Source: Rhynchopus euleeides
Taxonomy: Eukaryota; Euglenozoa; Diplonemea; Diplonemida; Diplonemidae
NCBI GenBank assembly: GCA_963210315.1
Contig: OY723308.1
Coordinates: 124,001-188,000, forward strand
Direction: 5' to 3'
Length of the DNA stretch: 64,000 nt
The position numbers were made by a program, and so were the translations under genes. Below are positions 55,429 through 64,000 of the stretch, one piece after another (within the stretch, counting starts at the first letter, position 1; each line of letters starts with the position of its first letter). The notes under the pieces are model-generated. The model did no database searches, was not told the DNA's origin, and was given only the letters and a program-made list of their open reading frames with translations.

Positions 55429-57529
55429 CAGACAAGGGAGAAAGGGAGCAAGGGGGCTGGAGAAGGATTTTCCACCCTGGTTTTTTTGGACGACACTCGA
55501 ACATTATTTTTGGCTCCTGCACAGCTCCCCGCGGCGAGAGGGGGGGGGAGGTGTCCCGTTTGTTTCGTATTCTCCTGGCCACACGGCGGCAGTATTGCTC
55601 CGCTCAGGCCACACCAGACGGATAGGACCGGGCGTCACATCGGAACACTTTAGTTTAGGCACAGCGAAGCTCCTCACACCCCCCACCCCCCCACCCGGGA
55701 GGGGGGGTAAAGAGTCCGGGTTTTGTTTGTGCGCACGAGCGGGAGAAAAAAAACATACAGTTGGCGCAGTGAAGGAGACGAGAAAAGCTTTTACCACACA
55801 CCCACGTTATCCTTTGATTTTTTGTGTATAGTGTAAGCTGCACCGAGCAAAGCTCTGATGACACCCTCCACTGATGTCACACTCACGCACAACACACGCG
55901 CGCGCGCCTTCCTTGCAGGGGGGGTCTCGGAGGGGATATGGGAAGCGGGGAGAGGGGCTTGAACTAAAAAGCGAACTCTAGAGTGGATGATATAACTTGG
56001 ATTTTTCTTTGATTAACACGGGGGAGAAGGTGAATGTGAAGGGGGAGGGGGGGGGTAAACGAGAAGAGAAGAGAATCAGCAGAGAGGCTTGCGGAAAAGG
56101 AGGGGAGGGCAATGAAGCGGCAGGGGGATCAATCCCTGTCGGCAAGTTGGGCGGGGAGGGGGAGGGCAGACAGGCAGGCGGGAGAGAAAGAGAGAGAGAG
56201 AGGGGTGGCACAACACACATGTTAACCTTTGTTGTTTACCGTGTCGGGGGGGGGGGGGGGGGATCCTACCAAGAGCGAGACTCTATGAGATAGGTATCCC
56301 CCCCCCCTCTCCCCTCTCCCCCCACACACCCGCGCGCGCTCTCTCTCTCTCGCTGCCTCACAACCATCCCGCCTGACCTCCATCCTTTCCCTCCCCCTTT
56401 GCGGACAACGGCCCAAAACCAACCCACCCTCCCCCCCGCCCCCACAAAAAAAGATTGCCGGGTTTCTTTTGTTCTGTTTGTGCAACCTTCCTGGTCACCT
56501 TGCACGTTGGGTGCGTGGAGTGTAGGTGAACAAAAAAAACATTGCTCCCCACTGCAACCTTTCTTTTTTTCGATCCGAATGCCTTCCGTGAGCACGGTGC
56601 GTTTGTCACAAAATAAAAAACAGCGCGTCCTTTGAAAAGACAAAAAAAATGGCAGGGGGTTCTAGGGGTGGAGCGGAAAGGGCCTGCACAGACAGCAGCA
56701 AGGGGTGGGGGGTGTGTGAGGGGGTGGAAACGAGAGAGGCGATAGGGAGGGGAGGAGGAGGGGGGGGTGGGTGGGTGGGTGGGGGGGGTGGGGGTGGGGG
56801 GGTAACGGATTTGTTTCTAGATGAAAGGCAGAAAATAAAACAAGAGGCAAAAAAACAGAAATGTGGGAGAAAGCGAAGGGGAGGGGGGGCGGGGGGCAAC
56901 TGATGTTTGCCATGTGAATGAGCCATACCTCCCGACGGCGCTTCACCCCCCACCCCCCCTACCTACACCTTCTTCTCCCCCCCCCCTCCCCCCCTTTCCT
57001 TTGCCTCAACTCGTGGTGTTTTCCGCCGTGCAGCCTCCCCCACCCCCTCAGGGAGAAGACGACGACGACGGTTTCTGAACGTTCACCACCCGTGCCTTTT
57101 TGCCCCCACCCCCCCCCCCCCCGCCTTCCACCACCTTTGCCCACACACGCACACACCCCCGTCTGCAGCACCAGAATATCTAAGGGGGGGGGGGGGATAG
57201 GCACAAAGGAATAGCGAGGAACTCTCTCTCTCCTTCCCGTTGAAAATCGTGTCGCAATTTTGTCGGGGGACACTAAGAGGATCCGTTTCTTCTTCTTCTT
57301 CGATTTTTCTTCGTTTTTTTTTAAAAAAGCTTCTTCTGACCTGGCGGAAGGAGAAGGCGGGCGGGGGATGCACGGCATTCGTCGGGAGATGTTTCACACC
57401 CCACCCGCTGCCAACCTCTGCTAGCATCAGAAATACAAACGCATCCGGAGAAAATCAGTTCCTGATCTCTCGGTTGAGCCACAGACTTGCACATCTCTCC
57501 ATCTCTCACCAGCGGCCAAGTAGAGCGCT

Positions 57530-59057
57530 CTAGGGAAGGGGTGCCATGTGCCCGGTCAGGTCGCCCCCACGGGAGGCAGGGGGGCAGGCACGGGGGGACT
57601 GCCTGAAGAGGCGCGTCACGGCAGACCGCTTCTCGTCGGAGTAGCGCTTCACGGTTGCCTGCAGGGTGCCCTGCTTGATGGACATCACGTTCTCAAACAG
57701 CTGGTCGGCGAGGGGCTGTGGCGGTGGTGTGTTGGTGTCGGTGTGCAGCAAAGCAATCCCAATGCAGGCCCGACCCCAGTGCAGTGAGGTGTGCTGGGGT
57801 GGCGGGGCAGGGGAGGGGTTCGGCAACCCACACAAGGCATACTGCGATGTCGGTCTGCAGGTCGTACGAGCAGAGGCGGGCCAGCTCTTCCGGCCAGCGC
57901 GGCTCGCAGTCACACGCCTTGCGTGCAGTGTACACGCTTGCAGCGGCCAGCAGAGAGGGCTGCAGGGGTGGTGTGTGGTGTGGCAGGTTCCAGCATCCCT
58001 CTCGCACACCGGGGCATTTGGTGCACACCCGCAATGTGGCATGGCACGGGACACACACGAGACCTTATTCTTTGAAATCCTGTTGGAGTAGTGTAACCAC
58101 AGCTCATCAGAGCTGCCGGTGCACTGCCCTGTCAACTTGACTGCGGCTGGCCTGGCTGTGCACACACGGGCCGTTTGTATCGTGTCGGGTTGCACCCTCT
58201 CAGACATCCACTGGACACACACAGATTCCTTTTGCAGCCCCACCCCCAAGTGCCACTTCACACAACAAACCGAAACCAACCCACCCGACCCGAGCCTGAC
58301 ATACAACGTGCTTGAGGTAGAGCTCCAGGTTCAGCATGGCGCACTCTGCAACGAAGTGAGTTGCGTGGCGCAGGGTGCGCTGCTCCGTGGTCTCGGGCAC
58401 GCCCTCCTGGCGCATCTCAATCAGGTGGCGGGAGATGAAGCTGAACGGGGTGGGCACCGTCAGGGTGTAGTTCAGCGCGTGCAGGATGGAGTGCTCGTAG
58501 CGGAGCATGTCCTCGCGGGTGAAGGCGTCGGCAGAGATGTGGATGAACTCCTTGATCCGCGGCGGGTAGATCTCCTCATACTTGGAGGCGATGATCAGCG
58601 ACACCATGGTGACCAGCTGCATGCGCTTCCGCTGGATCGGCTTCACAGCAAGGAAACGGTCCAACACGTTGACAGTCAGGAAGAGCGTCTCGGGTGCCAT
58701 CTTGAAGCGGTTCCCGCACTCGATGATCCAGTCGAGGCAAACGGAACGCATGTCGGCAGTCAGCTCGGGCTGTGTCTTCATGTAGTCGTGCGGCACGAGC
58801 ACCTGCGCCTCGTTCTTCAGGAAGTGCCCATGGATCGCGTCAATGTAGTCACGGCACTCCGCGTCCGTGCGGGGGTTGGGCCTGGGCTCCGTCGGGCTCG
58901 CGTTCGACGCCGGCTCCATCTTCGGGCTGACCGCCCCGCTGGCAATCTCATGCTTGATGTCAGCCAGGCTGCCCTTCTTCCCCCCGAGGCCCACCGTCAC
59001 ATTCCCATTCAGGGCGGACAGCACGTGGCGCGGCTTCATGCCATTCTTCGACGACAT
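57530..59057 (-). CDS. B-type mitotic cyclin
   Basis: Predicted 351-aa protein from three exons: 58305-59057, 57843-57959, 57530-57715 (introns 345 and 127 bp; donors GTATGT and GTATGC; both phase 0). N-terminal tail with a destruction-box-like RHVLSALNGN (residues 10-19). The cyclin box starts near residue 95 with MRSVCLDWIIE…TLFLTVNVLDRFL and KIxR-like IQRKRMQLV, followed by YEEIYPP and FIHISADAFTREDMLRYE. The second exon supplies PSLLAAASVYTARK, the usual start of the second cyclin fold; the third ends …HMAPLP. It binds and activates a cyclin-dependent kinase at mitosis and should be degraded through the APC/C via the D-box. A clean pyrimidine tract and CCGCAG acceptor lie 18 bases before the ATG. 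The 5' end is duplicated at the neighbouring nuclease gene. Confidence 0.92.
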
Positions 59058-59095
59058 CTTCCTTTCGAACCGCTCTGCGGGGGGAAAAAAAGACA
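59058..59095 (-). promoter_or_regulatory. candidate 5' splice/spliced-leader acceptor of the cyclin gene
   Basis: On the sense strand a T7-C6 tract leads to GCAG (AG at 59075-59076), leaving a 17-base leader before the ATG. Fits a spliced-leader site or 5'-UTR intron end. Confidence 0.5.
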
Positions 59096-59194
59096 ACGAG
59101 AGAAAGGTGTGTGGGTGCTGGGGGATCTGGCAGCGGATGCCTAAGACAACACTTGGGATGTGGGGGGAAGCGGGGAGTCTTTCCTTTGACACAA

Positions 59195-59620
59195 AAAAAT
59201 GGGGCGGGTATGTGTGTTGTGTGCCTTGGGGTGTCCCCTGCCTGTGGTGGTGGTGGTGGCGTGGCGACAGCTCTGTCTCGCCGCCAGGGCAGGCCACGCT
59301 TCTGCACCTGAGAGGGAAAGGGGTTTTCCTCTGCAGGTTAGTGCATATGATCATCATCATGGGGCCATCCTTACCATGAAGCGCGCGGGGCCTACAGTTC
59401 GAGGTGTGTCTTGGCAACGTGGCTATCAGTCGTTCACCAACATGCGGGTCGGAACGGCCTGATACAACGTTATTTTCAAGCAAGGCATCCGCATGGCGTA
59501 GCTCGAGCGCACTTGTATTGCGGAGCTCGTGCGTGAAAGATTCACGTAAAGACACCACCTCCTCAGAACAAACACGTCACTCCCTACCCCGCTGATGTTG
59601 TGTCACATAGAAGTGCGAAG
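59195..59620. repeat. duplicated 5' flank of the cyclin gene
   Basis: Blocks 59195-59335 and about 59537-59620 correspond, in order and orientation, to 62124-62265 and about 62305-62395 upstream of the nuclease gene: a (GGT)n stretch, GGCGACA, a CCAGGGCAGGC block, GCTTCTGCACCTGAGAGGG, then TTCACGT, ACCACCTC.TCAGAACAAACAC and TACCCCGCTG. The 59336-59536 portion has no close match in the other copy. Confidence 0.8.
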
Positions 59621-60396
59621 GGTGTGGGGGCCGGCTGGGGTGGGTGATACCCATCTCAGATGACTTCCTTCCGTTGGATTCGACAAGCTCGCAACAAAAA
59701 TTGCGTGCGCCTGTCGAGTTGATGCGTGACGTCACAGATTCCTCGAGCGAGACAGCCGCTTGCTGGTGAGCAAACTTGTTTGCTGCGGGGTGACTGCCAC
59801 CCGGCGGAGGGACGGCCCGCCCCTCTGCCCAGGTTAGGTTGAGATAGAGGCAATGCGCAACAGGCCCGGATTCAGGCCAAAAGTACCTTTCACAACACCC
59901 TTGTGTGTTGGCCACTTTGACTGATGGGCAGATCGTACACCGACCCGAGCTCACCGCCCTCCCACCTTCGTCACAGCAAATGCCACACTCGGGTTAGAGT
60001 GTGGGGCAACTCAGTGAAAACAACGAGGCGGGTGGATCGCCTGCAAAACACGGCGCAGGTGAAGGAGGCGAAGCGGGGTGATAAGACTGCAGTTGTGCAC
60101 AAGCAACCCAAGCTCTTCCTGCAGGAGATTAGCTGACGAGCGGAAGTTCGCCGTTCACCGGAACATGTGCTGTGCAGCACAGGAGGGGTGACCCGGAGGG
60201 ATGGGCAGCCTGCAGTACACTGCAGAGAGAACGGCACACGAGAGCGGTAACCCAGCAAAAGAGAGATCGTCAACACTTGAGAGTCGCAGCGAGTGAACTC
60301 AGCCCACCCTCTGCCGACGCTGCCTTCTTTCTTCCACTTCCCGCAACAATACAGAGTAGTCCCAAACGGGGAGGCTCCTCAGCGCTTTTCTATGTG
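59621..60396. other. intergenic spacer
   Basis: About 780 bp between the cyclin 5' flank and the nuclease stop. No gene or RNA recognised. Confidence 0.45.
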
Positions 60397-62100
60397 CTAG
60401 CCTTTCTTTCCTCTCCTGTTCGGGAGAAGCCGGGAAATACTGGTAAAAGTCGACACCCCCCTCATGCAGGCATTTTTTCTTCTTTTCTTTTTTCTTTCCG
60501 CGCCTTCCTTTTGCATGTTCTTGGCAATGCATTGCCGCATGACCAGTGTGAATACTCCGCGGGCCGCTCTTACTGCCGCCTCGTTTTTTTTCGAACCTAC
60601 TTTGCCTTGTTTGGCACCGACAGCCACCAACGCAACCTTCCTACGCCTTTTTTTACCTTTCTTTGCCGGGCCCCCAGCGAGTGCCTGCGAGGGGGGCTGC
60701 TGTTTCGGGTTGGGCGGCGTTGCCTGCCGAACACACAGCTCTGCGTCTCTGGAACAGGCAGGTTTAGCGCGTTGATGCCATACCGGCATGTGGTCTGATC
60801 TTTTCTTCTTCTTCGGGTTGGACCACTGATCCTGGTACCTTTCCAGGGCCTCCTTGGTGTGTGTGATGTCGTAGAGCATCTTGTGGCGCACCTCACCGAT
60901 ACATCCCATGATGTGCGGGTACACCACGTCGCGGCGCCAGCCCCGACACTCCGCGGGGGGCGTCGCAAACTCCTCGGCGAGCAGCTTGACACCCCGAGCG
61001 TCGTCCCACGTGGGGGTCCCCAGCCAGCGGATGCTTTTGTTTGGTTCGCCGATCTCGGCGGCAACGGACCTCTTCACCTTCAGCAGGATCGAGGCGGAGG
61101 ACGTGGAGCGTCTCCGCGTCGCGAGGATTTCCACGTGAATCCCGAGCCGGGCGCTGAGAGCCTGCAGGGAGCCTCTGATGATGGAGAGAGAGAGCTGGTC
61201 AATCGCCTTCATGAGGGCACACGCATCACCTGGCAGGGTGCCAGGCAGCAGCCGGAGGAGCGGGTCACGGCCCCGTTTTTTCTTCTGGGTGATGCCGCGC
61301 GCCTCCTCGATGAGCCGCATGGTGTCCTCCTGCACCCACGCAAGCCGACCACGCTGCTGGAGGCGCAACCGCAGGCGCACCATCAGATTCGGGAGGTGCA
61401 CCACATCCAGAGCGGCGTAGCCAAGCTGGGAAGCGGTCAAGGGGCGGATCAGCCAGTTGGACGTTGTCCTGGAGTTCGAGAGATGCACCCCGAAATGTGC
61501 CCGCAGCACTTTCGCCAGGGAGGGAGCTGGATCGCGGGGCTTCCCGACGATGCCAGCAGCAACTTGTGTGTCGAAGACACTGCATGGCGCAGTGCCGAAG
61601 TGGGAGTAAAGCACCTCGACGTCGCCCCTGCAGCCGTGGATGGCGTAGATGACGTCTTCGCGCTGGAAGGCTGCGGTCAGGGCAGTGGTATCCATGTCAG
61701 GGCTTAGCACATCAATCAGATAGGTCGAGAGCCCGATCTGCAGCTGAACCAGGCTCAGCTTCGTGCCGCGCTGCGACTCAAACTCGGTGTCGAGCCCCAC
61801 AATCTTCGGGTTGCTCGCATCCTCCTGCCCCAGCTGTGCCAGGGCGCGGTTGAGATGCTCCGTGGTGCTCACGACGTCGTAGCTGGGCAGAGGCACACTT
61901 TTCCGCAGGGGGCGATGCACACGTTTCTTCGGGGAGTGGGGCCAAGGGCTGGGCACCGCGGTAGCCGCCGGCTGCCCCATCTCCGGGCTGACCGCCCCGC
62001 TGGCAAACCCATGCTTGATGCCAGCCAGGCTGCCCTTCTTCCCCCCGAAGCCCACCGTCGCATTCCCATTCAGGGCGGAGAGCGCGCGGCGCAGCTTCAT
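60397..62100 (-). CDS. RNase D/RRP6-like DEDDy 3'-5' exonuclease with cyclin-derived N-terminus
   Basis: Single frame of 567 aa from ATG 62100. The exonuclease domain has all five DEDDy residues: D104 and E106 (GLDTEFE), D160 (HGCRGDVEVL), Y228 and D232 (YAALDVVHL), plus the family's SNWLIRPL segment. An HRDC-like helical region and a basic Lys/Arg-rich C-terminus (nuclear-targeting-like KKGKKRRRK) follow. Such enzymes trim RNA 3' ends (rRNA, snRNA or exosome-linked decay). The first ~45 residues (RRALSALNGN…GGKKGSLAGIKH…SGAVSPEM) are clearly homologous to the N-terminus of the adjacent cyclin and unrelated to the nuclease domain, so this is a fusion created by a local duplication. The last ~30 codons have low complexity, so the true stop could differ if an intron is present. 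Confidence 0.88.
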   Translation of the reverse strand: MKLRRALSALNGNATVGFGGKKGSLAGIKHGFASGAVSPEMGQPAATAVPSPWPHSPKKRVHRPLRKSVPLPSYDVVSTTEHLNRALAQLGQEDASNPKIVGLDTEFESQRGTKLSLVQLQIGLSTYLIDVLSPDMDTTALTAAFQREDVIYAIHGCRGDVEVLYSHFGTAPCSVFDTQVAAGIVGKPRDPAPSLAKVLRAHFGVHLSNSRTTSNWLIRPLTASQLGYAALDVVHLPNLMVRLRLRLQQRGRLAWVQEDTMRLIEEARGITQKKKRGRDPLLRLLPGTLPGDACALMKAIDQLSLSIIRGSLQALSARLGIHVEILATRRRSTSSASILLKVKRSVAAEIGEPNKSIRWLGTPTWDDARGVKLLAEEFATPPAECRGWRRDVVYPHIMGCIGEVRHKMLYDITHTKEALERYQDQWSNPKKKKRSDHMPVWHQRAKPACSRDAELCVRQATPPNPKQQPPSQALAGGPAKKGKKRRRKVALVAVGAKQGKVGSKKNEAAVRAARGVFTLVMRQCIAKNMQKEGAERKKKRRKNACMRGVSTFTSISRLLPNRRGKKG

Positions 62101-62400
62101 GCCACAAGCCGTTTTCCGTGAACAATGGGGCAGATATGTGTGCTGTGCCTCGGACTCCCCTGCTTGCGGTGTGGTGGTGGCGGTGGTGGTGGTGGTGGTG
62201 GCATGGCGACACCTCTATTCTTGCCAGGGCAGGCAACGCTTCTGCACCTGAGAGGGAAAGAGGCCATCCCCGCACCCCCCCCCTCGGCTATTATACCACC
62301 CTGAAAGCTTCACGTGAAGGCACCACCTCATCAGAACAAACACCACCACCCCTCCCCTCCCCTACCCCGCTGGCATTGTGTCGCAAGAAACAGCCAACCC
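61975..62400. repeat. segmental duplication at the nuclease 5' end (matches cyclin 5' end)
   Basis: Comprises the first ~45 codons (61975-62100, matching 58915-59039) and upstream blocks 62124-62265 and about 62305-62395 (matching 59195-59335 and about 59537-59620). The short stretch between ATG and the first upstream block differs; the cyclin copy has the six extra N-terminal codons and the pyrimidine-CAG acceptor. Confidence 0.85.
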
Positions 62401-62536
62401 ACATGTGGAAGTGCACAGGAAGCGTCAAACGGTCAGCTCGAATATGGGATTCGCGTTTGGGACGAGGGGTGGGGGCTGTGGGGAGGGGGGGGGGGCAAGG
62501 CTGGACAAATGCTGCATTTTAAAAATAAAAAACATA

Positions 62537-64000
62537 GGAGGATTCTTCATATTCCTGGATTTCCCGAATTTCCTGGATTTCCCCCGGCCCCTTAGGCGAT
62601 TTCAGGGCGGACAGGGCGGACATATCCGGACAGGAAATCCGGGTGTCCGGATGTCCGGGTCCAATTTTGACCCCCCCCCCCCCCCCCGGACATTTCCCGA
62701 ATTTCCCGCCCGGACATGTCCGGGCGGACATCCGGACATCCAGAAATGTCCGCCCCGGACAGGGCGGACATGTCCGGGCGGACATTTTCTGGTGTCCGGA
62801 TGTCCGGGCGGACATGTCCGGACCCGGAAATTCGGGAAATCCAATTTTGACCCCCCCCCCGGACATGTCCGGCCAGGACCTCAATAGTTTGATTTTTGGT
62901 CCAGAAAATAGTTTGAAAATTTTTGAAATCTGGGTGCCCAAAAAAAATTTCCTAAGACCGGCGATTTGTAGGGGGACCCTTTCGAATTTTTTTTTGGGGA
63001 AGGGTAAATTGAACGTTTTTGGCCAAATGAAGCCACTGCGACCATTCCCGGGCCTCAGAAATCAGATTTTGGCCCCTCAAATGCGGTGCCGGTCCGGACA
63101 AAAAATCGAAAAAATCGTGAAAAATGGCCCATTTTCCCCAGCCAAAAATGGGCCAAAAATGCCCCCCGGACACCCCCAGAGACATGTCCTAATCCGGGGT
63201 GCCAGTAGGGGGGACCTTTCGATTTTTTTTTCGAGGAGAGGTCAATTGAACGTTTTTGGACATCTGAGGCCACTGCGACCATTCCCAGGCCTCGGAAATG
63301 AGATTTTTGGCCCTCAAATGGGGTACCGGTCCCCACGAAATTCCGAAAAAAATCATGAAAATCGAAAGGTCCCACGCACCAAATTCTGCCCAAAAATCGT
63401 CAAAAATGGACATGTCATACGCAGCAAGGGGGCAAACCACTCCCCAATGCTCAATGATTCCACGGCAAGCCAGATTTTCTGATCAATTGGTTTGTTTGAG
63501 CATGTTCCTGGCCCTTGTTTGGAAAGTAGATGACCCCTGGCTGGAGAGGACGGTTGTGCTCGACCGGACGGAGAGAGAACTTTCTCCATATCCACCTCCA
63601 CTCCACAATGCCACAAGTGGCAGGAAGGCCGGGTGTTACAGGCCTCAACCAGGGTTCCAAGGCTCTCCACTTCCTGGCTGCGTCAGGGATCACCGGGTAC
63701 AGCGAGCAGGATTCCCTGTCCTGACACCCCAGCATGTACCACCGGAAGAACCCGAAACAGCAGCCGCCCCTCATGGGGGTTGCAAGAGGCACGGAAATCG
63801 TTCAAATCGGACCAAGTCCGAAAATTCGGCACTTTCTTGGGTACAAATTGCGGTCCGAAATTTTCCGATTTTTTGAAAAAAGGCTAATTCTGTAAGGGGG
63901 ACCTTTTCGAATTTTTTTTTCGGGCACTTTTTCCACAAGGAAATGTCCGCCCTGTCCGCTACTGTCCGCTACTGTCCACTACCGATTTCAAGGATCCTCC
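62537..64000. mobile_element. TIR element 8, apparently ending at the window edge
   Basis: Starts GGAGGATTCTT after TA (62535-62536); the window's last 11 bases are AAGGATCCTCC, the near complement. Inside both ends are GGGCGGACAGGGCGGACAT-type sequences and arrays of GGACATGTCCGG palindromes (62600-62880; sparser at 63945-63985). Interior: two direct copies of a ~235-bp unit (about 62965-63200 and 63200-63410) and a partial third (63888-63950). No recognisable protein. Confidence 0.7.
62965..63410 (+). repeat. two tandem ~235-bp units inside element 8
   Basis: Each unit begins GTAGGGGG(G)ACC(C)TTTCGA-poly-T, passes AATTGAACGTTTTTGG and CCACTGCGACCATTCCC, then TTTGGCCCCTCAAATG-like and ACCGGTCC blocks. 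A third partial copy begins near 63891. Confidence 0.8.

Larger units (their letters stand above)
53022..57529. other. 4.5-kb intergenic region, low complexity
   Basis: No supported gene on either strand. Holds the second copy of a 50-bp dispersed repeat (53441-53490), a 187-bp miniature TIR element (55242-55428), GA and CT microsatellites (54370-54400, 54877-54890, 56180-56200, 56338-56352) and many G or C runs (for example 55156-55170, 56244-56262, 57106-57122). Confidence 0.5.

Noticed and set aside
58200..59558. N-terminal extension of the cyclin frame beyond 59057
   Set aside because: The extra ~165 codons contain the pyrimidine-CAG acceptor and duplicated non-coding flank; the short form has the normal cyclin start.
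62600..62880. CRISPR-like or satellite array (GGACATGTCCGG units)
   Set aside because: Units are irregular palindromes without unique spacers, and they lie inside the end of a TIR element in a eukaryotic genome.

Overview
This is nuclear DNA of a flagellated eukaryote, most probably a euglenozoan and perhaps a diplonemid. The lineage is inferred from gene content and layout; no rRNA or spliced-leader gene was seen. Three points support it. (1) All eleven recognisable host genes lie on the minus strand, as in a directional, polycistronic-type cluster. (2) There is a soluble fumarate reductase with a cytochrome b5 domain ending in the peroxisome/glycosome signal AKL. (3) There is a DNAAF1/ODA7-type dynein-arm assembly factor. 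The genes carry ordinary GT-AG introns with a tight signature: 19 of 20 inferred 5' sites read GTATG, and many 3' ends are (CCA)n-CAG.

Host genes, read right to left along the transcription direction: an RNase D/RRP6-like nuclease (60397-62100); a B-type cyclin (57530-59057); proteasome subunit RPN1 (49782-53021); fumarate reductase-cytochrome b5 (46285-48204); DNAAF1-like LRR protein (43633-45342); a 2,189-residue coiled-coil protein with a C-terminal annexin repeat (35629-42526); a 1,394-residue annexin-like/coiled-coil/PDZ/EF-hand protein (21166-25498, first exon 31621-31692); a 385-residue W/CPF-motif protein (13512-15010); an alpha/beta hydrolase (10946-11983); a 488-residue seven-exon membrane protein (8110-10381); and a PDZ-TBC RabGAP (2434-4037). 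Several point to cytoskeleton or flagellum, the others to proteolysis, cell cycle, redox metabolism and membrane traffic.

The accessory part is a set of DNA-transposon-like elements with terminal inverted repeats (TIRs) and a TA dinucleotide at each end. Two stacks share single TA boundaries: 15829-17330 | 17333-20323, and 25683-26119 | 26122-30050 | 30053-31575, the last with a further element nested at 26161-28495. The second stack lies wholly inside the 6.1-kb first intron of the annexin/PDZ gene. Two of these otherwise different elements encode homologous ~400-aa proteins of no family I recognise, each with one reading-frame lesion. Another element (62537-64000) appears to stop exactly at the window edge, and a 187-bp miniature lies at 55242-55428.

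The remaining intergenic DNA is long and low in complexity (G/C homopolymers, CA/CT microsatellites, polypyrimidine tracts) with a few dispersed repeats. I see no credible genes there. The cyclin and nuclease genes share a duplicated 5' region that gives the nuclease a cyclin-like N-terminus with a destruction-box-like motif.
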